64,000 nt of DNA, taken from contig CAKTNP010000006.1 in assembly GCA_934589155.1 (NCBI GenBank), positions 50,967 through 114,966 of the forward strand, given 5' to 3'. The position numbers were made by a program, and so were the translations under genes. Below are positions 40,530 through 52,291 of this stretch, in pieces (position 1 is the first letter of the stretch; each line of letters starts with the position of its first letter). This stretch comes from an uncultured Oscillospiraceae bacterium (GTDB lineage Bacteria; Bacillota; Clostridia; Oscillospirales; Oscillospiraceae). The notes under the pieces were generated by a model. That model did no database searches and was not told the origin of the DNA. It saw nothing but the letters and a program-made list of their open reading frames with translations.

Positions 40530-41507
40530 TTAGAACAAGCTGCTGTCCCGGTCGACCTTACGCGTAATGCTGTTGGCCGTCATGATGCATATGAAGCCCA
40601 GGACGTTCTGCAGGAGTCCGGCAGCCGACGACAGAGCCGGTTTGCCGATCTTGATAAAGACACGGTACACATAGGTATCAATGACCTGAGTCACGTTGTA
40701 CAGTGCGCCGTTGTCCATAGGCACATTGTAGAACAGACCGAAGTCGGCGTTGAATATCTTACCAACGTTCATGATGAACAGGATGGTGATCATGGTGCGC
40801 AGATGGGGCAGCGTCACGTAAACGACCTGCTGCCACTTGCTGGCGCCGTCAATGGCGGCGGCCTCATACTGGGTGGTGTCGATACCAGTAATGGCAGCCA
40901 GGTACAGCACCGTGGAGTAACCTATGTTTTTCCATAGATTCGCGCCCACCAGAATGTAGGGCCAATAAGAGGGGGTGGTGTAATAGGAAACAGGAACCTC
41001 CCCTGCCGCCTTCTGGGCAGCGGGAAGCATACCATAGGTTCCGTCGATAAATGCGTTGAGGAAGTAGCTGACCACGACCCAGGACAGGAAATACGGGAAG
41101 AACATCAGCGTCTGATAGGTCTTTGCCATGAACTTATTGGTGATCTCGTTCATCATCACAGCGAAAGCCACGGCAATCACCAGGCCCAGAACAATAAATA
41201 CAATGTTATAAACCAGAGTGTTCCGGAACATGATAATGGCGTCTTTCGTTTTGAACATGAACTTGAAGTTGTCAAAACCACACCAGTCACTGTGGATCAG
41301 GTTGTTGATGAAGGTGGGATTCTTGCCCCAGACCTTGTAGTTCTTAAACGCCAGCACGATACCGAACATCGGTATGTAGCGAATGAGTAACAGCCAGATC
41401 GCGCCGGGTGCCACCATGGAAAGAAGTGCGATGGTCTTCTTCCGCTTGGCGAAGGCCCCGGAGTTCACTGTGCGGGGTTGGGTCGCTGCTGTGTTTTTAC
41501 TTGCCAT
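40530..41507 (-). CDS. Carbohydrate ABC transporter permease (LplB/YteP type)
   Basis: Permease of 325 residues with six helices and the EAA loop (YEAAAIDGASKWQQVVYVTLP). The LplB/YteP hallmark RYIPMFGIVLAFKNY is present after the first helix. I start it at ATG 41507 with GGAAG upstream; a TTG at 41552 is less likely. First gene of the importer operon. Confidence 0.92.
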   Translation of the reverse strand: MASKNTAATQPRTVNSGAFAKRKKTIALLSMVAPGAIWLLLIRYIPMFGIVLAFKNYKVWGKNPTFINNLIHSDWCGFDNFKFMFKTKDAIIMFRNTLVYNIVFIVLGLVIAVAFAVMMNEITNKFMAKTYQTLMFFPYFLSWVVVSYFLNAFIDGTYGMLPAAQKAAGEVPVSYYTTPSYWPYILVGANLWKNIGYSTVLYLAAITGIDTTQYEAAAIDGASKWQQVVYVTLPHLRTMITILFIMNVGKIFNADFGLFYNVPMDNGALYNVTQVIDTYVYRVFIKIGKPALSSAAGLLQNVLGFICIMTANSITRKVDRDSSLF

Positions 41508-41540
41508 TCTGTCTTCCGCCCGTCCTTTCGGATCCCTATT

Positions 41541-41556
41541 CAAATTGACCAATTTG
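41541..41556. promoter_or_regulatory. Candidate operator of sugar importer
   Basis: Perfect palindrome CAAATTG-AC-CAATTTG, 34 bp before the first permease start. It may bind a local regulator, but no regulator gene is adjacent. Confidence 0.45.
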
Positions 41557-41683
41557 GCGGTCCATCTGAATATCTTTTGGATATATTTTACCTAGGTCTT
41601 CCGTCATAGTCACGGCACAGAATTGCCTTTTCTTGCATTTGCTTGTTCGTTTTACCAAAGAGAGTCAATCCGCCTGGTATGAA

Positions 41684-41712
41684 TTGACTTTCCCAATCCC
41701 CGGTGATATACT
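41684..41712 (+). promoter_or_regulatory. Promoter of MATE transporter gene
   Basis: TTGACT, 17-bp spacer, TATACT. Confidence 0.75.
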
Positions 41713-41732
41713 ACTCGCAAATCGGATTTGGC

Positions 41733-41750
41733 AAAGTCGCGCGCGACTTT
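41733..41750. promoter_or_regulatory. Candidate operator of MATE gene
   Basis: Perfect 18-bp palindrome AAAGTCGCGCGCGACTTT, about 15 bp after the start of transcription and just before the ribosome site. The position suits a repressor site. No regulator gene lies next to it. Confidence 0.55.
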
Positions 41751-41770
41751 TATAGAAGGGGTATGCTTAT

Positions 41771-43177
41771 ATGATAGCCCAAAAACGCCAGAAAGTAAAG
41801 TACTTTCTTCACACTCATTTTACATCTCCCGAGTTTACTTCCCGTGACGTGTTCAAAATGATGTACCCGATCATCCTGGACAGTCTGTCGATCATGTTCA
41901 TCAATATGCTGATTGTGGCCCTGATCAGCTCCTCCGGCGAGGAAGCCGTGGCAGCAGTGAATTTGGTAAATCCGCTGTCCACCCTGATCGTGTGCCTGCT
42001 CAACGGCATCGCCGCCGGCGGCACCGTCACCGTGACCCAGTGCTACGGTGCCGGGGACATGGAAAAGACCCGCCAGGCCGCAGGCCAGATCCTCTGGCTC
42101 ATAATTCTGTTGGGCTCCGCCATGAGTCTTTTGCTGGTTCTCTTCCCACGGCAGATTCTGACCCTGCTGTACCCCACCGCGGAGGAGGCCGTTCTGGCCA
42201 AGGCCGTCCACTATATGTCCGTTGGCAGCATTTCCCTGATCATCTTCACCGTCTATACCGGCATTTTCTGTATCCTCCGGGGCCTGGGCGAGGCTCAGAA
42301 GTGTCTTTGGCTTACCATTATTATTAATGTGGCCTATCTGCTGTTCAGCGTTCTGTTCATCAACGTGTTGAAAATGGACATCCAGGGCAGCGCCCTGGCT
42401 TTGGTTTTGGCCCGTTCCCTGGGTAGCCTCTCCGCCCTGGTCCTGTTTTTCCTGCCCAAGGACATTGCCATCCGGCTGGACCTTCGGTCTATTTTCTCCT
42501 TCCGCAAGGACATCATGCACTCCATCATGCGAGTCAGCGTGCCCTTCGGCCTGGAGCAGATCTTCCTGTACGGCGGCAACGTCGTGGTCAGCATGATCTT
42601 GGTGCCCCTGGGCACCAACGCCGTGGCCACCAACGCCATTGCCTCTTCCCTATTGAACGTTGTCACCGCCGCGGGCATGGCCGGCGGCAACCTGGGCGTT
42701 ACCATCGTCGGCCGCTGCATCGGCGCCGGGGATAAAGAGTGGGCCTACCGCTACGGCTGGGAGATGAACCTGCTGGCCCTGATCCTGGTGCTCCTGGCCA
42801 GCGCCCTGTTCTATCCCCTGTATCCCCTGATGCTCCGGTATCTCTTCCACGCCAGCGAGACCACCTCCGCCGCGGCCATTCGGATGCTGTGGCAGGTCCT
42901 CCTGCCCATGTTCCTGTTCTGGCCCATTTCCAACACCATGCCCTATATCCTCCGGGCCGCCAGCGACACGGTGTTTCCCTCCGTGCTGTCCGCCCTGACC
43001 ATGTGGGGCATCCGCATCGGCCTGGGTTATCTGCTGGCCTTCCCCCTGAACATGGGCCTGAACGGCCTCTGGATCACCATGTGGGCGGAGTGGGTCGTCC
43101 GCACCGCCGCCCTGCTGCCCCGGTTCCTGCGGAAGCATTGGCTGGACAAGGCCAATGTCAAGCCCACCGAGGCCTGA
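41771..43177 (+). CDS. MATE-family efflux transporter
   Basis: Cation-coupled multidrug exporter of 468 residues with twelve predicted helices in two similar halves (SPEFTSRDVFKMMYPIILDSLS at the start; DIMHSIMRVSVPFGLEQI at the start of the second half). Family motifs include TVTVTQCYGAGD and GVTIVGRCIGAGD. ATG 41771 has AGAAGGGG upstream. Drug or metabolite substrate unknown. Confidence 0.92.
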   Translation: MIAQKRQKVKYFLHTHFTSPEFTSRDVFKMMYPIILDSLSIMFINMLIVALISSSGEEAVAAVNLVNPLSTLIVCLLNGIAAGGTVTVTQCYGAGDMEKTRQAAGQILWLIILLGSAMSLLLVLFPRQILTLLYPTAEEAVLAKAVHYMSVGSISLIIFTVYTGIFCILRGLGEAQKCLWLTIIINVAYLLFSVLFINVLKMDIQGSALALVLARSLGSLSALVLFFLPKDIAIRLDLRSIFSFRKDIMHSIMRVSVPFGLEQIFLYGGNVVVSMILVPLGTNAVATNAIASSLLNVVTAAGMAGGNLGVTIVGRCIGAGDKEWAYRYGWEMNLLALILVLLASALFYPLYPLMLRYLFHASETTSAAAIRMLWQVLLPMFLFWPISNTMPYILRAASDTVFPSVLSALTMWGIRIGLGYLLAFPLNMGLNGLWITMWAEWVVRTAALLPRFLRKHWLDKANVKPTEA

Positions 43178-43190
43178 TTCGCGTATAAAA

Positions 43191-43228
43191 GATCCCAGAC
43201 GCCCATCGGCGTCTGGGATCCTTTATAT
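43191..43228. terminator. Bidirectional terminator, MATE / MBL genes
   Basis: Thirteen-base stem GATCCCAGACGCC/GGCGTCTGGGATC with T-rich flanks between convergent genes. Confidence 0.85.
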
Positions 43229-43229
43229 T

Positions 43230-44036
43230 TTATATAGAATAACTTTCCAGGTCCTCCGGCACCAGTACCCTGCCCGGGAAGCTCTCCTTGGCCTCCGCCG
43301 TATAGGTCTCTTTCCGGTTTTTCAGGGTCTCGTCCTCGGTGTGATAGAGGAGTAGGGTCCGGACCCCCAGGTCCCGGGCCACCCGCCCGGCGTCCAGGGC
43401 CGTGCTGTGGTGCTTTTCATAGGGCCGGAACCGGTCCGCCATGCCGCTCAGGCAGAAGGCCTCGCTGAGGAGCCAGTCGCAGCCCGCCGCCATGTCCCGG
43501 CAGCTCTCCGAGAAGGGCTCGTCTCCCAGACAGCACAGGGTCTTGCCGTGCGGCAGCACCGCATAGAAGCCGAACTGCTTTTCCTTGGTGGAGTGAATGT
43601 CAAAGGCCGTCAGCTCCATGCCGCAGACCGAAAACCGCTGCCGGTCCTCCACCACGTGGATCTCGATGTCCTTCCCCCACCGCTTCATGAGCCGTCCCGG
43701 CACCGTCATGGTACAGAAGGTCTCCAGCATGGAGATCACCTTTTCGTGGCCGTAGATGTGAAACGCCCCGGAATAGGTCCCGTTTTCCATCATCTGGGAA
43801 ATCTTCCGCACCATCCAGATAGCCCCAAGAATGTGGTCCGAATGGCCGTGGGTCAGATACATGGCCCGGATGTTTTCCGCCGGGATTTTGGCGTCCCGCA
43901 GCTGCCGGAGGATCCCATTTCCGCCTCCGGCGTCCACCAGCAGGGTTCCCTCCCCCGCCTCCAGGGTAAAGCAGGTGTTGTAGCAGTTCACCGCCATGGC
44001 GTTTCCCGTACCCAGCATGGTCAGCTTCGTTTCCAT
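43230..44036 (-). CDS. Metallo-beta-lactamase fold hydrolase (RNase Z-like)
   Basis: A 268-residue MBL-fold protein. LGTGNAMAVN at the start and the zinc motif THGHSDHILG (HxHxDH) are clear, with a later GDEP and a conserved EAFCL and KHHSTALDAGRVA (the His typical of the ElaC/RNase Z group). It lacks the exosite arm of true tRNase Z. Function likely a phosphodiesterase, substrate unknown. It follows the ECF gene by 72 bp with a terminator between. Confidence 0.85.
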   Translation of the reverse strand: METKLTMLGTGNAMAVNCYNTCFTLEAGEGTLLVDAGGGNGILRQLRDAKIPAENIRAMYLTHGHSDHILGAIWMVRKISQMMENGTYSGAFHIYGHEKVISMLETFCTMTVPGRLMKRWGKDIEIHVVEDRQRFSVCGMELTAFDIHSTKEKQFGFYAVLPHGKTLCCLGDEPFSESCRDMAAGCDWLLSEAFCLSGMADRFRPYEKHHSTALDAGRVARDLGVRTLLLYHTEDETLKNRKETYTAEAKESFPGRVLVPEDLESYSI

Positions 44037-44069
44037 AAGATCATCTCCTTTTCCCCTAAAATACCATAA

Positions 44070-44106
44070 AAGATCCCGGCTGGCAAGTGCCGGCCGGGAT
44101 CTGGCT
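44070..44106 (-). terminator. Terminator of ECF S-component gene
   Basis: Stem AGATCCCGGC/GCCGGGATCT with an inner part, followed by TTTTATG on the minus strand. Confidence 0.75.
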
Positions 44107-44108
44107 TT

Positions 44109-44897
44109 TTACGGGACCTTGGGGAAGAGCTTTGCCTTCTGCAAAGCCGGGCGCAGGGCTGCATAGAATACGGAGGCGGCGATCACCGCCACCACGGCGT
44201 TGACCAGGGTGGTCACGGCACCGATCTTGGCCCAGGCCTTGGCGAACTCCTGAGGCACGCCCAGGATCCACATCTTATAGAAGTAACCCACCAGGGGATC
44301 TGCCAACACGTTGAAGGCCATGCCCGCAACGGAGGCCACCACGGTGCCCAGGGCGATCTTCTTTTTGTCCTGGGTCTTGGTGATGCCGAAGCACTTATGT
44401 GCCACCAGCCCCACGATGAGGCCGATGCACAGCTTTAACAGGAAGGTCTTGGGTGCGCTGGTCACATAGCCCGTGGTCAGGTCCGCAATGGTCATGCCCA
44501 CGGCACCGGCCATGCCGCCCCACAGGCCGCCCAGAAGAAGGGCTCCCAGCACGCAGAACACGTTGCCCAGATGGAAGGCCGTCTTCTCGGTGCCAACGGG
44601 AATGTCGATCTTAAAGAAGGAAAAGCCGATATAACACAGGGCCGCGAACATGGCCGCATAGGCCAGATTCCGGGCGTCGGTCTTTTCCGCCGGTCCTTTG
44701 CCATTGAGCCTTCTGGCTCCCAGAACAGCCGCCACGATACCCAATAGTGTCAGGATCAGAAACAGGGCGAAGGGCACCTTTGCCGAGGTGGCCGCGTCCT
44801 CCGCCACAGCCGCGGCTCTGGTCCACAGGCTGCCCGCCACGCCGGCCGCCGCCAGCACCAGGCCCGCGATCATGCCCATGGGATCTCTCTTTTTCAT
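44109..44897 (-). CDS. ECF transporter S component (vitamin uptake)
   Basis: Membrane substrate-capture protein of 262 residues with about seven to eight helices. From residue 75 it follows the ECF S-component pattern (ARNLAYAAMFAALCYIGFSFFKIDIPVG, LGALLLGGLWGGMAGAVGMTIADL). The N-terminal two helices are an extra segment. No ECF ATPase or T subunit genes are adjacent, so it would use a shared EcfAAT module. No riboswitch precedes it, so the vitamin cannot be named. Confidence 0.85.
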   Translation of the reverse strand: MKKRDPMGMIAGLVLAAAGVAGSLWTRAAAVAEDAATSAKVPFALFLILTLLGIVAAVLGARRLNGKGPAEKTDARNLAYAAMFAALCYIGFSFFKIDIPVGTEKTAFHLGNVFCVLGALLLGGLWGGMAGAVGMTIADLTTGYVTSAPKTFLLKLCIGLIVGLVAHKCFGITKTQDKKKIALGTVVASVAGMAFNVLADPLVGYFYKMWILGVPQEFAKAWAKIGAVTTLVNAVVAVIAASVFYAALRPALQKAKLFPKVP

Positions 44898-45081
44898 TTC
44901 TTACCGCCTCCGGTTTTTGATATGCCGTTATTATACCAGCATTTGGCTCTACGGAAAGTACCAATTTCCTTTCTTTTTATAAGGCCAGATTCTCCCGTCC
45001 CCGCCGATGTCCGCTCCCTCGCTCCGTGCAAAGTGCCCAAAGTTTCCCGTTTTTCCCTTTCCTTTTTGGCCCCGGCCCCGC

Positions 45082-45111
45082 TTGACAGCCTCCCGTCTCA
45101 TATGATATTAT
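45082..45111 (+). promoter_or_regulatory. Promoter of pyrimidine operon
   Basis: TTGACA, 18-bp spacer, TATTAT. The leader to pyrC is only about 38 nt and has no attenuator hairpin or PyrR-binding element. Confidence 0.7.
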
Positions 45112-45155
45112 AAGCGAAATGCAATTCGGCAGAATTTGACAAAGGAGGCGGAACC

Positions 45156-46378
45156 ATGGGTTACAAAATGCAGTTTGACCGAGTTTACGGCAGCGGTGTT
45201 TTTCTTCCCCGAACCTTAGAGATTACGGATCCCGGTGTTTCCTCTTCGGCGACTCTTTCCTCCGGACCCAGTGTTTCTTCTTTTTCCAATTGTTTTGTTC
45301 TTCCCGGTTTTGCGGATGTGCATGTACATTTCCGTGAGCCGGGATTTTCTTATAAGGAGACCATTGGTTCCGGCTCCCGGGCTGCCGCCCGGGGCGGCTA
45401 TACCGACGTGTGCACCATGCCAAACCTGGACCCGGTGCCGGACAGCCTGCCCCATCTTCGGCCCCAACTGGAGGCCATCGAAAAAGACGCCGTGATCCGG
45501 GTCCACCCCTACGGCGCCGTCACCGTAGGCGAGCAGGGAAAAGAGCTTTCGGACCTGGAAGCCTTGGCCCCCCATGTGGTGGCCTTCTCCGATGACGGCA
45601 AGGGCATCCAGGACCCCTCCATGATGGAGCGGGCCATGGTCCGGGCCAAGCAGCTGCACAAGGTCATCGCCGCCCACTGCGAGGACAATTCCCTGCTCCG
45701 CGGCGGCTACATCCACGACGGGGATTATGCGAAAGCCCACGGCCACAGGGGGATCTGCTCCGAAAGCGAGTGGGGCCCCATCGCCCGGGACCTGGATCTG
45801 GCGGCCAAGACCGGCTGCGCCTACCACGTGTGCCACGTTTCCACCAAGGAGAGCGTGGAACTGATCCGCCAGGCCAAGGCCACCGGCGTGGACGTGACCT
45901 GTGAGACCGGACCCCACTACCTGCTTCTATCCGACCGGGACCTGCAGGAAGACGGCCGGTTCAAGATGAATCCCCCCCTCCGGGGCGAGGAGGACCGGGT
46001 GGCCCTGCTGGAAGGAATCCTGGACGGCACCATTGATATGATTGCCACGGACCACGCTCCCCACAGCACAGAGGAAAAAGCAAAGGGCCTTTCCGGCAGC
46101 CTCATGGGCGTGGTAGGCCTGGAGACCGCCTTCCCGGTGCTCTATTCCGGTCTGGTCCTTCCCGGGATCCTGACCCTTCCCCGGCTCATCGCCCTCATGT
46201 CCGACAATCCCCGGCGGCGCTTCGGTCTGCCCCTGGGCGAGGATTACAGCGTCTGGGACCTGAGTGCGGACTATGAGATCGACCCCAACACATTTTTGAC
46301 AAAAGGACGGGCCACCCCCTTTGCGGGCCGCCGCGTCTTTGGCAGGAACCGTATGACCATAGCAGGAGGAAAAATCGT

Positions 46379-46394
<16 letters not shown>
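45156..46394 (+). CDS. pyrC: Dihydroorotase
   Basis: Zinc amidohydrolase closing carbamoyl-aspartate to dihydroorotate. Its 412 residues show the metal ligands HVHFREPG, the later AAHCEDN and HVSTKESVEL, and the final Asp in IATDHAPHSTEEK. This is the class I/long Gram-positive type. The N-terminal 45 residues are Ser-rich and coded with lower GC than the rest. AAAGGAGGCGG precedes ATG 45156. First gene of the nine-gene pyr operon. Confidence 0.95.
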
Positions 46395-47468
<1,074 letters not shown>

Positions 47469-47476
<8 letters not shown>

Positions 47477-50400
47477 GAGAAACGATTTGAAAAAGATCCT
47501 GGTCATCGGCTCCGGCCCCATCGTCATCGGCCAGGCCGCGGAATTTGACTATGCCGGCACCCAGGCCTGCCTGGCCCTTCGGGAGGAGGGCTATGAGGTG
47601 GTCCTGTGCAACTCCAACCCCGCCACCATCATGACCGACACCGCCATTGCAGACAAGGTCTACATGGAGCCCCTGACCCTGGAATACCTGTCCAAGATCC
47701 TGTGCTATGAGCGGCCCGACGCCATTCTCCCTGGCATCGGCGGCCAGACCGGCCTGAACCTGGCCATGGAGCTGGACCGTCAGGGCGTCCTGAAGGAGAC
47801 CGGCGTAGAGCTTCTGGGCACCTCCGCCCAGTCCATTGCCGAAGCCGAGGACCGGGAGCTGTTCCGGGAGCTGTGCCAGCGCCTGGGAGAGCCCGTGCTC
47901 CCCAGCGAGATCGCCTCCACCATGGAAGAGGGCCTGAGGGCCGTTTCCGACATCGGCTATCCCGTGGTCCTGCGGCCCGCCTTTACCCTGGGCGGCACCG
48001 GCGGCGGCTTTGCGGATAACGAGGAGGAGTTCCGGGAGGTCATGACCAACGCTCTGCGGCTGTCCCCTGTCCACCAGGTCCTGGTGGAAAAGAGCATCAA
48101 GGGCTATAAAGAGATTGAGTATGAGGTCATGCGGGATGCGGCGGACACCGCCATCACCATCTGCAATATGGAGAACATCGACCCCGTTGGCATCCACACC
48201 GGCGATTCCATCGTGGTCTGCCCCAGTCAGACCCTGACCAATAAGGAATACCACATGCTCCGGGACGCCGCTCTGCGGATCATCCGGGCTCTGAAGATTG
48301 AGGGCGGCTGCAACGTCCAGTTTGCCCTGGACCCCCTGTCCTTCCGCTATTATGTCATTGAGGTGAATCCCCGGGTGTCCCGCTCCTCCGCCCTGGCCTC
48401 CAAGGCCTCCGGCTACCCCATCGCCCGGGTCTCCGCCAAGATCGCCGTGGGCATGCACCTGGACGAAATTGCCATTGCCAATACCCCCGCCTCTTTCGAG
48501 CCGGCCCTGGACTACGTGGTCACCAAAATGCCCCGGTTCCCCTTTGACAAATTCGACACCGCCAACAACCGCCTGGGCACCCAGATGAAGGCCACCGGCG
48601 AGGTCATGGCCATCGGCCGCACCATTGAAGAGAGCCTTCTGAAGGCCGCCCGGTCCCTGGAGATCGGCGTCTGCCACCTGTATATGCCCAAGTTCGACGG
48701 CTGGAACGCCGAGGACCTGCTGTCCTACATCCGGGAGGGCACCGACGACCGGATCTACGCCATCGCCCAGCTGATCCGCATGGGCATGGACCTGGGCCGG
48801 ATCTGCTCCGTGACCAAGATCGACGAGTTGTACCTGGACAAGGTCAAGAACATCGTCCGCATGGAGGATGAGGTCCGCTCCGCCCCCTGGGACGAGGCCG
48901 TCCTCTACGCCGCCAAACGCATGGGCTTCTCCGACGCCTACATCGCCAAACTCTGGGGCTGCAAGGAAACGGAGGTTTTCGCCCTGCGGAAAAAACTCCG
49001 GATGTTCCCGGTGTATAAGATGATCGACACCTGCGCTTCGGAGTTCGACAGCTATATCCCCTATTTCTACTCTACCTATGAAGAGGAAAATGAGTCCGTG
49101 GTCTCCGACCGGAAGAAGATCGTGGTCCTGGGCTCCGGCCCCATCCGCATCGGCCAGGGCGTGGAGTTCGACTATTCCACGGTCCACGCCGTCATGACCA
49201 TTCGGGAGGCAGGCTACGAGGCCATTATCATCAACAACAACCCCGAGACCGTGTCCACGGACTACACCACCTCCGACAAGCTCTATTTCGAGCCTCTCAC
49301 CGTGGAGGACGTGATGAACATTCTGGAGCTGGAGCAGCCCGACGGCGTCATCGCCGCCCTGGGCGGCCAGACCGCCATCAACCTGGCCCAGCCTCTCATG
49401 GAGCGGGGCGTGAAGATCATCGGCACCGACTGCGACGCCATCGAACGGGCGGAGAACCGGGACGCCTTTGAAAAGGTCCTGGTCTCCCTGAACATTCCCC
49501 AGCCCACCGGCGAGGCCGTGACCTCCATCGAGCGGGGCGTGGCCGCCGCCGCCCGGATCGGCTATCCCGTGCTGGTTCGCCCCTCCTTCGTGCTGGGCGG
49601 CCGGGCCATGCAGATCGTCAATGACGAGGAGACCCTCCGCCACTACCTGAAAAACGCCGTGGAGATCGACGCCGACAAGCCGGTGCTGGTGGATAAATAC
49701 ATCCGGGGCAAGGAAGTGGAGGTGGACGCCATCTGCGACGGCACCGACGTGTTCGTCCCCGGCATCATGGAGCTGGTGGAGCGCACCGGTATCCACTCCG
49801 GCGACTCCATCTCCGTGTACCCCACCTTCTCCATCAGCCGGCAGGTGAAGGACACCATTCTGGAATACACCAAGGCCCTGGGTCTGGGCATCGGCATCAT
49901 CGGCCTTTACAACATCCAGTTCATCGTGGACAAGTCCGACAAGGTCTATATCATCGAGGTCAACCCCCGTTCCTCCCGGACCGTGCCCTTCCTGTCCAAG
50001 TCCACAGGCTATAGCCTGGCGGACATTGCCACCCGGGTCATTCTGGGCCACAGCCTGAAAGAGCAGGGCTTTGTGAACTATCCCCCGGAGAAAAAGCGCT
50101 GGTACGTGAAGGTCCCCGCCTTCTCCTTCTCCAAGCTCCGGGGTCTGGACGCCTACCTGTCCCCCGAAATGAAATCCACCGGCGAGGCCATCGGCTATGA
50201 CGACCGGCTGACCCGGGCCCTGTACAAGGCCCTCCAGGCCTCCGGCATGAAGGTGGCCAACCACGGCACCGTGTTCTTCACCGTGGCCGACCAGGACAAG
50301 GAGGAAATGCTCCCCCTGGCCCGCCGGTTCTACAACATGGGCTTCAATATCCAGGCCACCACCGGCACCGCCGCCTTCCTGAAGCAGAACGGCATCCGCA

Positions 50401-50645
50401 CCCACTGCGTGGGCAAGATCAGCCAGGGCAGCGAGGAGATCCTGGACGCCATGCGGGCCGGCTTCGTGACCTACGTCATCAATACCCAGGGCCCCGGCAA
50501 CATGAACGTGGTCACCGACGGCCGGATCATGCGCCAGGTGGCCGTGGAGAACAACATCACCATGTTCACCTCCCTGGATACGGTCCGGGTCCTGCTGGAC
50601 GTACTGGAGGAGACCTCCATCTGCGTCTCCACCATCGATAAGTAA
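47469..50645 (+). CDS. carB: Carbamoyl-phosphate synthase large subunit
   Basis: 1058-residue synthetase making carbamoyl phosphate from bicarbonate, ammonia and two ATP. It contains two ATP-grasp halves ([15 protein letters not shown] and [15 protein letters not shown]), ATP-site ends [16 protein letters not shown] and [12 protein letters not shown], and a C-terminal MGS-like allosteric domain (about 930-1058) where UMP or ornithine acts in other species. It overlaps carA by 8 bp. As there is no second carA/carB here, it may serve arginine synthesis too. Confidence 0.98.
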
Positions 50646-50654
50646 GGAGTGGCC

Positions 50655-51386
50655 ATGAAACAAGGTATCTTTACTCTGGCGGAAAACGTCCCTCTGACCT
50701 CCGCCGTGTACCGGATGGTCCTGGAAGGGGACACCTCCGCCATCACCGCCCCGGGCCAGTTTGTGAATGTCTCCATTCCCGGCCTATTCCTCCGGCGGCC
50801 CATTTCCGTCTGCGGCTGGTCGGAAAATCGCCTGACTCTGATCTATAAGACCGTAGGCAAGGGCACGGACCGGCTCTCGGCCATGGCCCCCGGCGAAAAA
50901 CTGGACCTTCTGACCGGCCTCGGCAACGGCTATGACCTTACCAAAAGCGGCGGCGCTCCCCTGCTCGTCGGCGGCGGTGTCGGCGTGCCGCCCCTCTACG
51001 GTCTGGCCAAGGCCCTTTTGTCTCAGGGAAAGTCCGTGGACGTGGTCCTGGGCTTCAACACCGCCTCGGAGATTTTCTATGTCTCCGAGTTCGAGGCCCT
51101 GGGGGCCCAGGTCCACATCGCCACCGCCGACGGCTCTGTGGGAACCCGCGGCTTCGTCACCGACGTGATGGGAAGCCTTCCCTACTCCTACTTTTACGCC
51201 TGCGGTCCTCTGCCCATGTTCCGGGCCATGGAGCGTGTGGCCCGGACCTCCGGCCAGTACAGCTTTGAAGAGCGCATGGGCTGCGGCTTCGGCGCCTGCG
51301 TGGGCTGCACCATGGAAACGGCCCTGGGTCCCCGCCGGGTCTGCAAAGACGGGCCCGTGTTTGAACGGGAGGTCATCCTATGGTAA
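50655..51386 (+). CDS. pyrK: Dihydroorotate dehydrogenase electron-transfer subunit
   Basis: FAD/[2Fe-2S] subunit of 243 residues that passes electrons from PyrD to NAD+. It has the ferredoxin-reductase FAD motif RRPISVCG, the NAD-site GGGVGVPPLYGL, and the cluster cysteines in GCGFGACVGC plus a later Cys (RVCKDGP). ATG 50655 has AAGGAG upstream; a GTG 6 bp earlier is less likely. 9 bp after carB. Confidence 0.95.
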   Translation: MKQGIFTLAENVPLTSAVYRMVLEGDTSAITAPGQFVNVSIPGLFLRRPISVCGWSENRLTLIYKTVGKGTDRLSAMAPGEKLDLLTGLGNGYDLTKSGGAPLLVGGGVGVPPLYGLAKALLSQGKSVDVVLGFNTASEIFYVSEFEALGAQVHIATADGSVGTRGFVTDVMGSLPYSYFYACGPLPMFRAMERVARTSGQYSFEERMGCGFGACVGCTMETALGPRRVCKDGPVFEREVILW

Positions 51387-52291
51387 ATACGAAAGTCACT
51401 CTCTGCGGCATTCCCCTGGACAACCCGGTCATGGCCGCCAGCGGCACCTTCGGCTTTGGCGCCGAGTTCGCCGCCCTTTACGACATCAACTGCCTGGGCT
51501 CCTTCTCCTTTAAGGGCACCACCCTGTCCCCCCGCTTCGGCAACCCCACCCCCCGGATCGCCGAGTGCACCTCCGGCATGATAAACGCCGTGGGCCTCCA
51601 GAATCCCGGAGTGGACGCCGTGATCTCCACGGAGCTGCCCAAGCTCAAAACCTACTTTCATAAGCCCGTCATGGCGAACGTCAGCGGTTTTTCCCTGGAG
51701 GAGTACGCCGAGACCTGCCGCCGCCTGGACTCCCAGGATCAAATCGGCTGGTTCGAGGTCAACGTCAGCTGCCCCAACGTCCACGGCGGCGGTATGAGCT
51801 TTGGCACGGATCCCGCCGCGGCGGCCTCCGTCACCCGGGCCGTAAAGGCCGTCACCACCAAGCCGGTTTTTGTAAAGCTGAGCCCCAACGTCACGGACAT
51901 CGTGTCCATCGCCAAGGCCTGCGAGGACGCCGGTGCCGATGGCATCAGTCTCATCAACACCATGCTGGGCATGCGCATCGATCTCAAAACCCGCAAGCCT
52001 GTTGTCGCCAATAAAATGGGCGGCTTCTCCGGCCCCGCCATCTTTCCGGTGGCCCTGCGGATGGTCTACCAGGTGTCGGCGGCGGTGAAGGTCCCCGTCA
52101 TCGGCATGGGCGGCGTCAGCTCCGCTTCGGACGTGATCGAAATGATGTTGGCCGGTGCCACCGCCGTCCAAGTGGGGGCCTACAACCTGGTAGAGCCCTA
52201 TGCCTGCCGGAACATCATCCGGGATCTGCCGGAGGCCATGGAAAAATACAACATTCAAAATCTTTCAGAAATTATTGGAGGTGCCCACTGA
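51380..52291 (+). CDS. pyrD: Dihydroorotate dehydrogenase, class 1B catalytic subunit
   Basis: FMN-bound TIM barrel of 303 residues that oxidises dihydroorotate to orotate. The catalytic-base Cys lies in [18 protein letters not shown] contacts in [20 protein letters not shown] and [10 protein letters not shown]. Cys as base and an adjacent pyrK define class 1B (NAD-linked). It overlaps pyrK by 7 bp and has GGGAGG upstream. Confidence 0.97.
   Translation: MVNTKVTLCGIPLDNPVMAASGTFGFGAEFAALYDINCLGSFSFKGTTLSPRFGNPTPRIAECTSGMINAVGLQNPGVDAVISTELPKLKTYFHKPVMANVSGFSLEEYAETCRRLDSQDQIGWFEVNVSCPNVHGGGMSFGTDPAAAASVTRAVKAVTTKPVFVKLSPNVTDIVSIAKACEDAGADGISLINTMLGMRIDLKTRKPVVANKMGGFSGPAIFPVALRMVYQVSAAVKVPVIGMGGVSSASDVIEMMLAGATAVQVGAYNLVEPYACRNIIRDLPEAMEKYNIQNLSEIIGGAH

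Noticed and set aside
45112..45155. PyrR-type attenuator before pyrC
   Set aside because: The leader is too short, with no conserved binding loop and no terminator.
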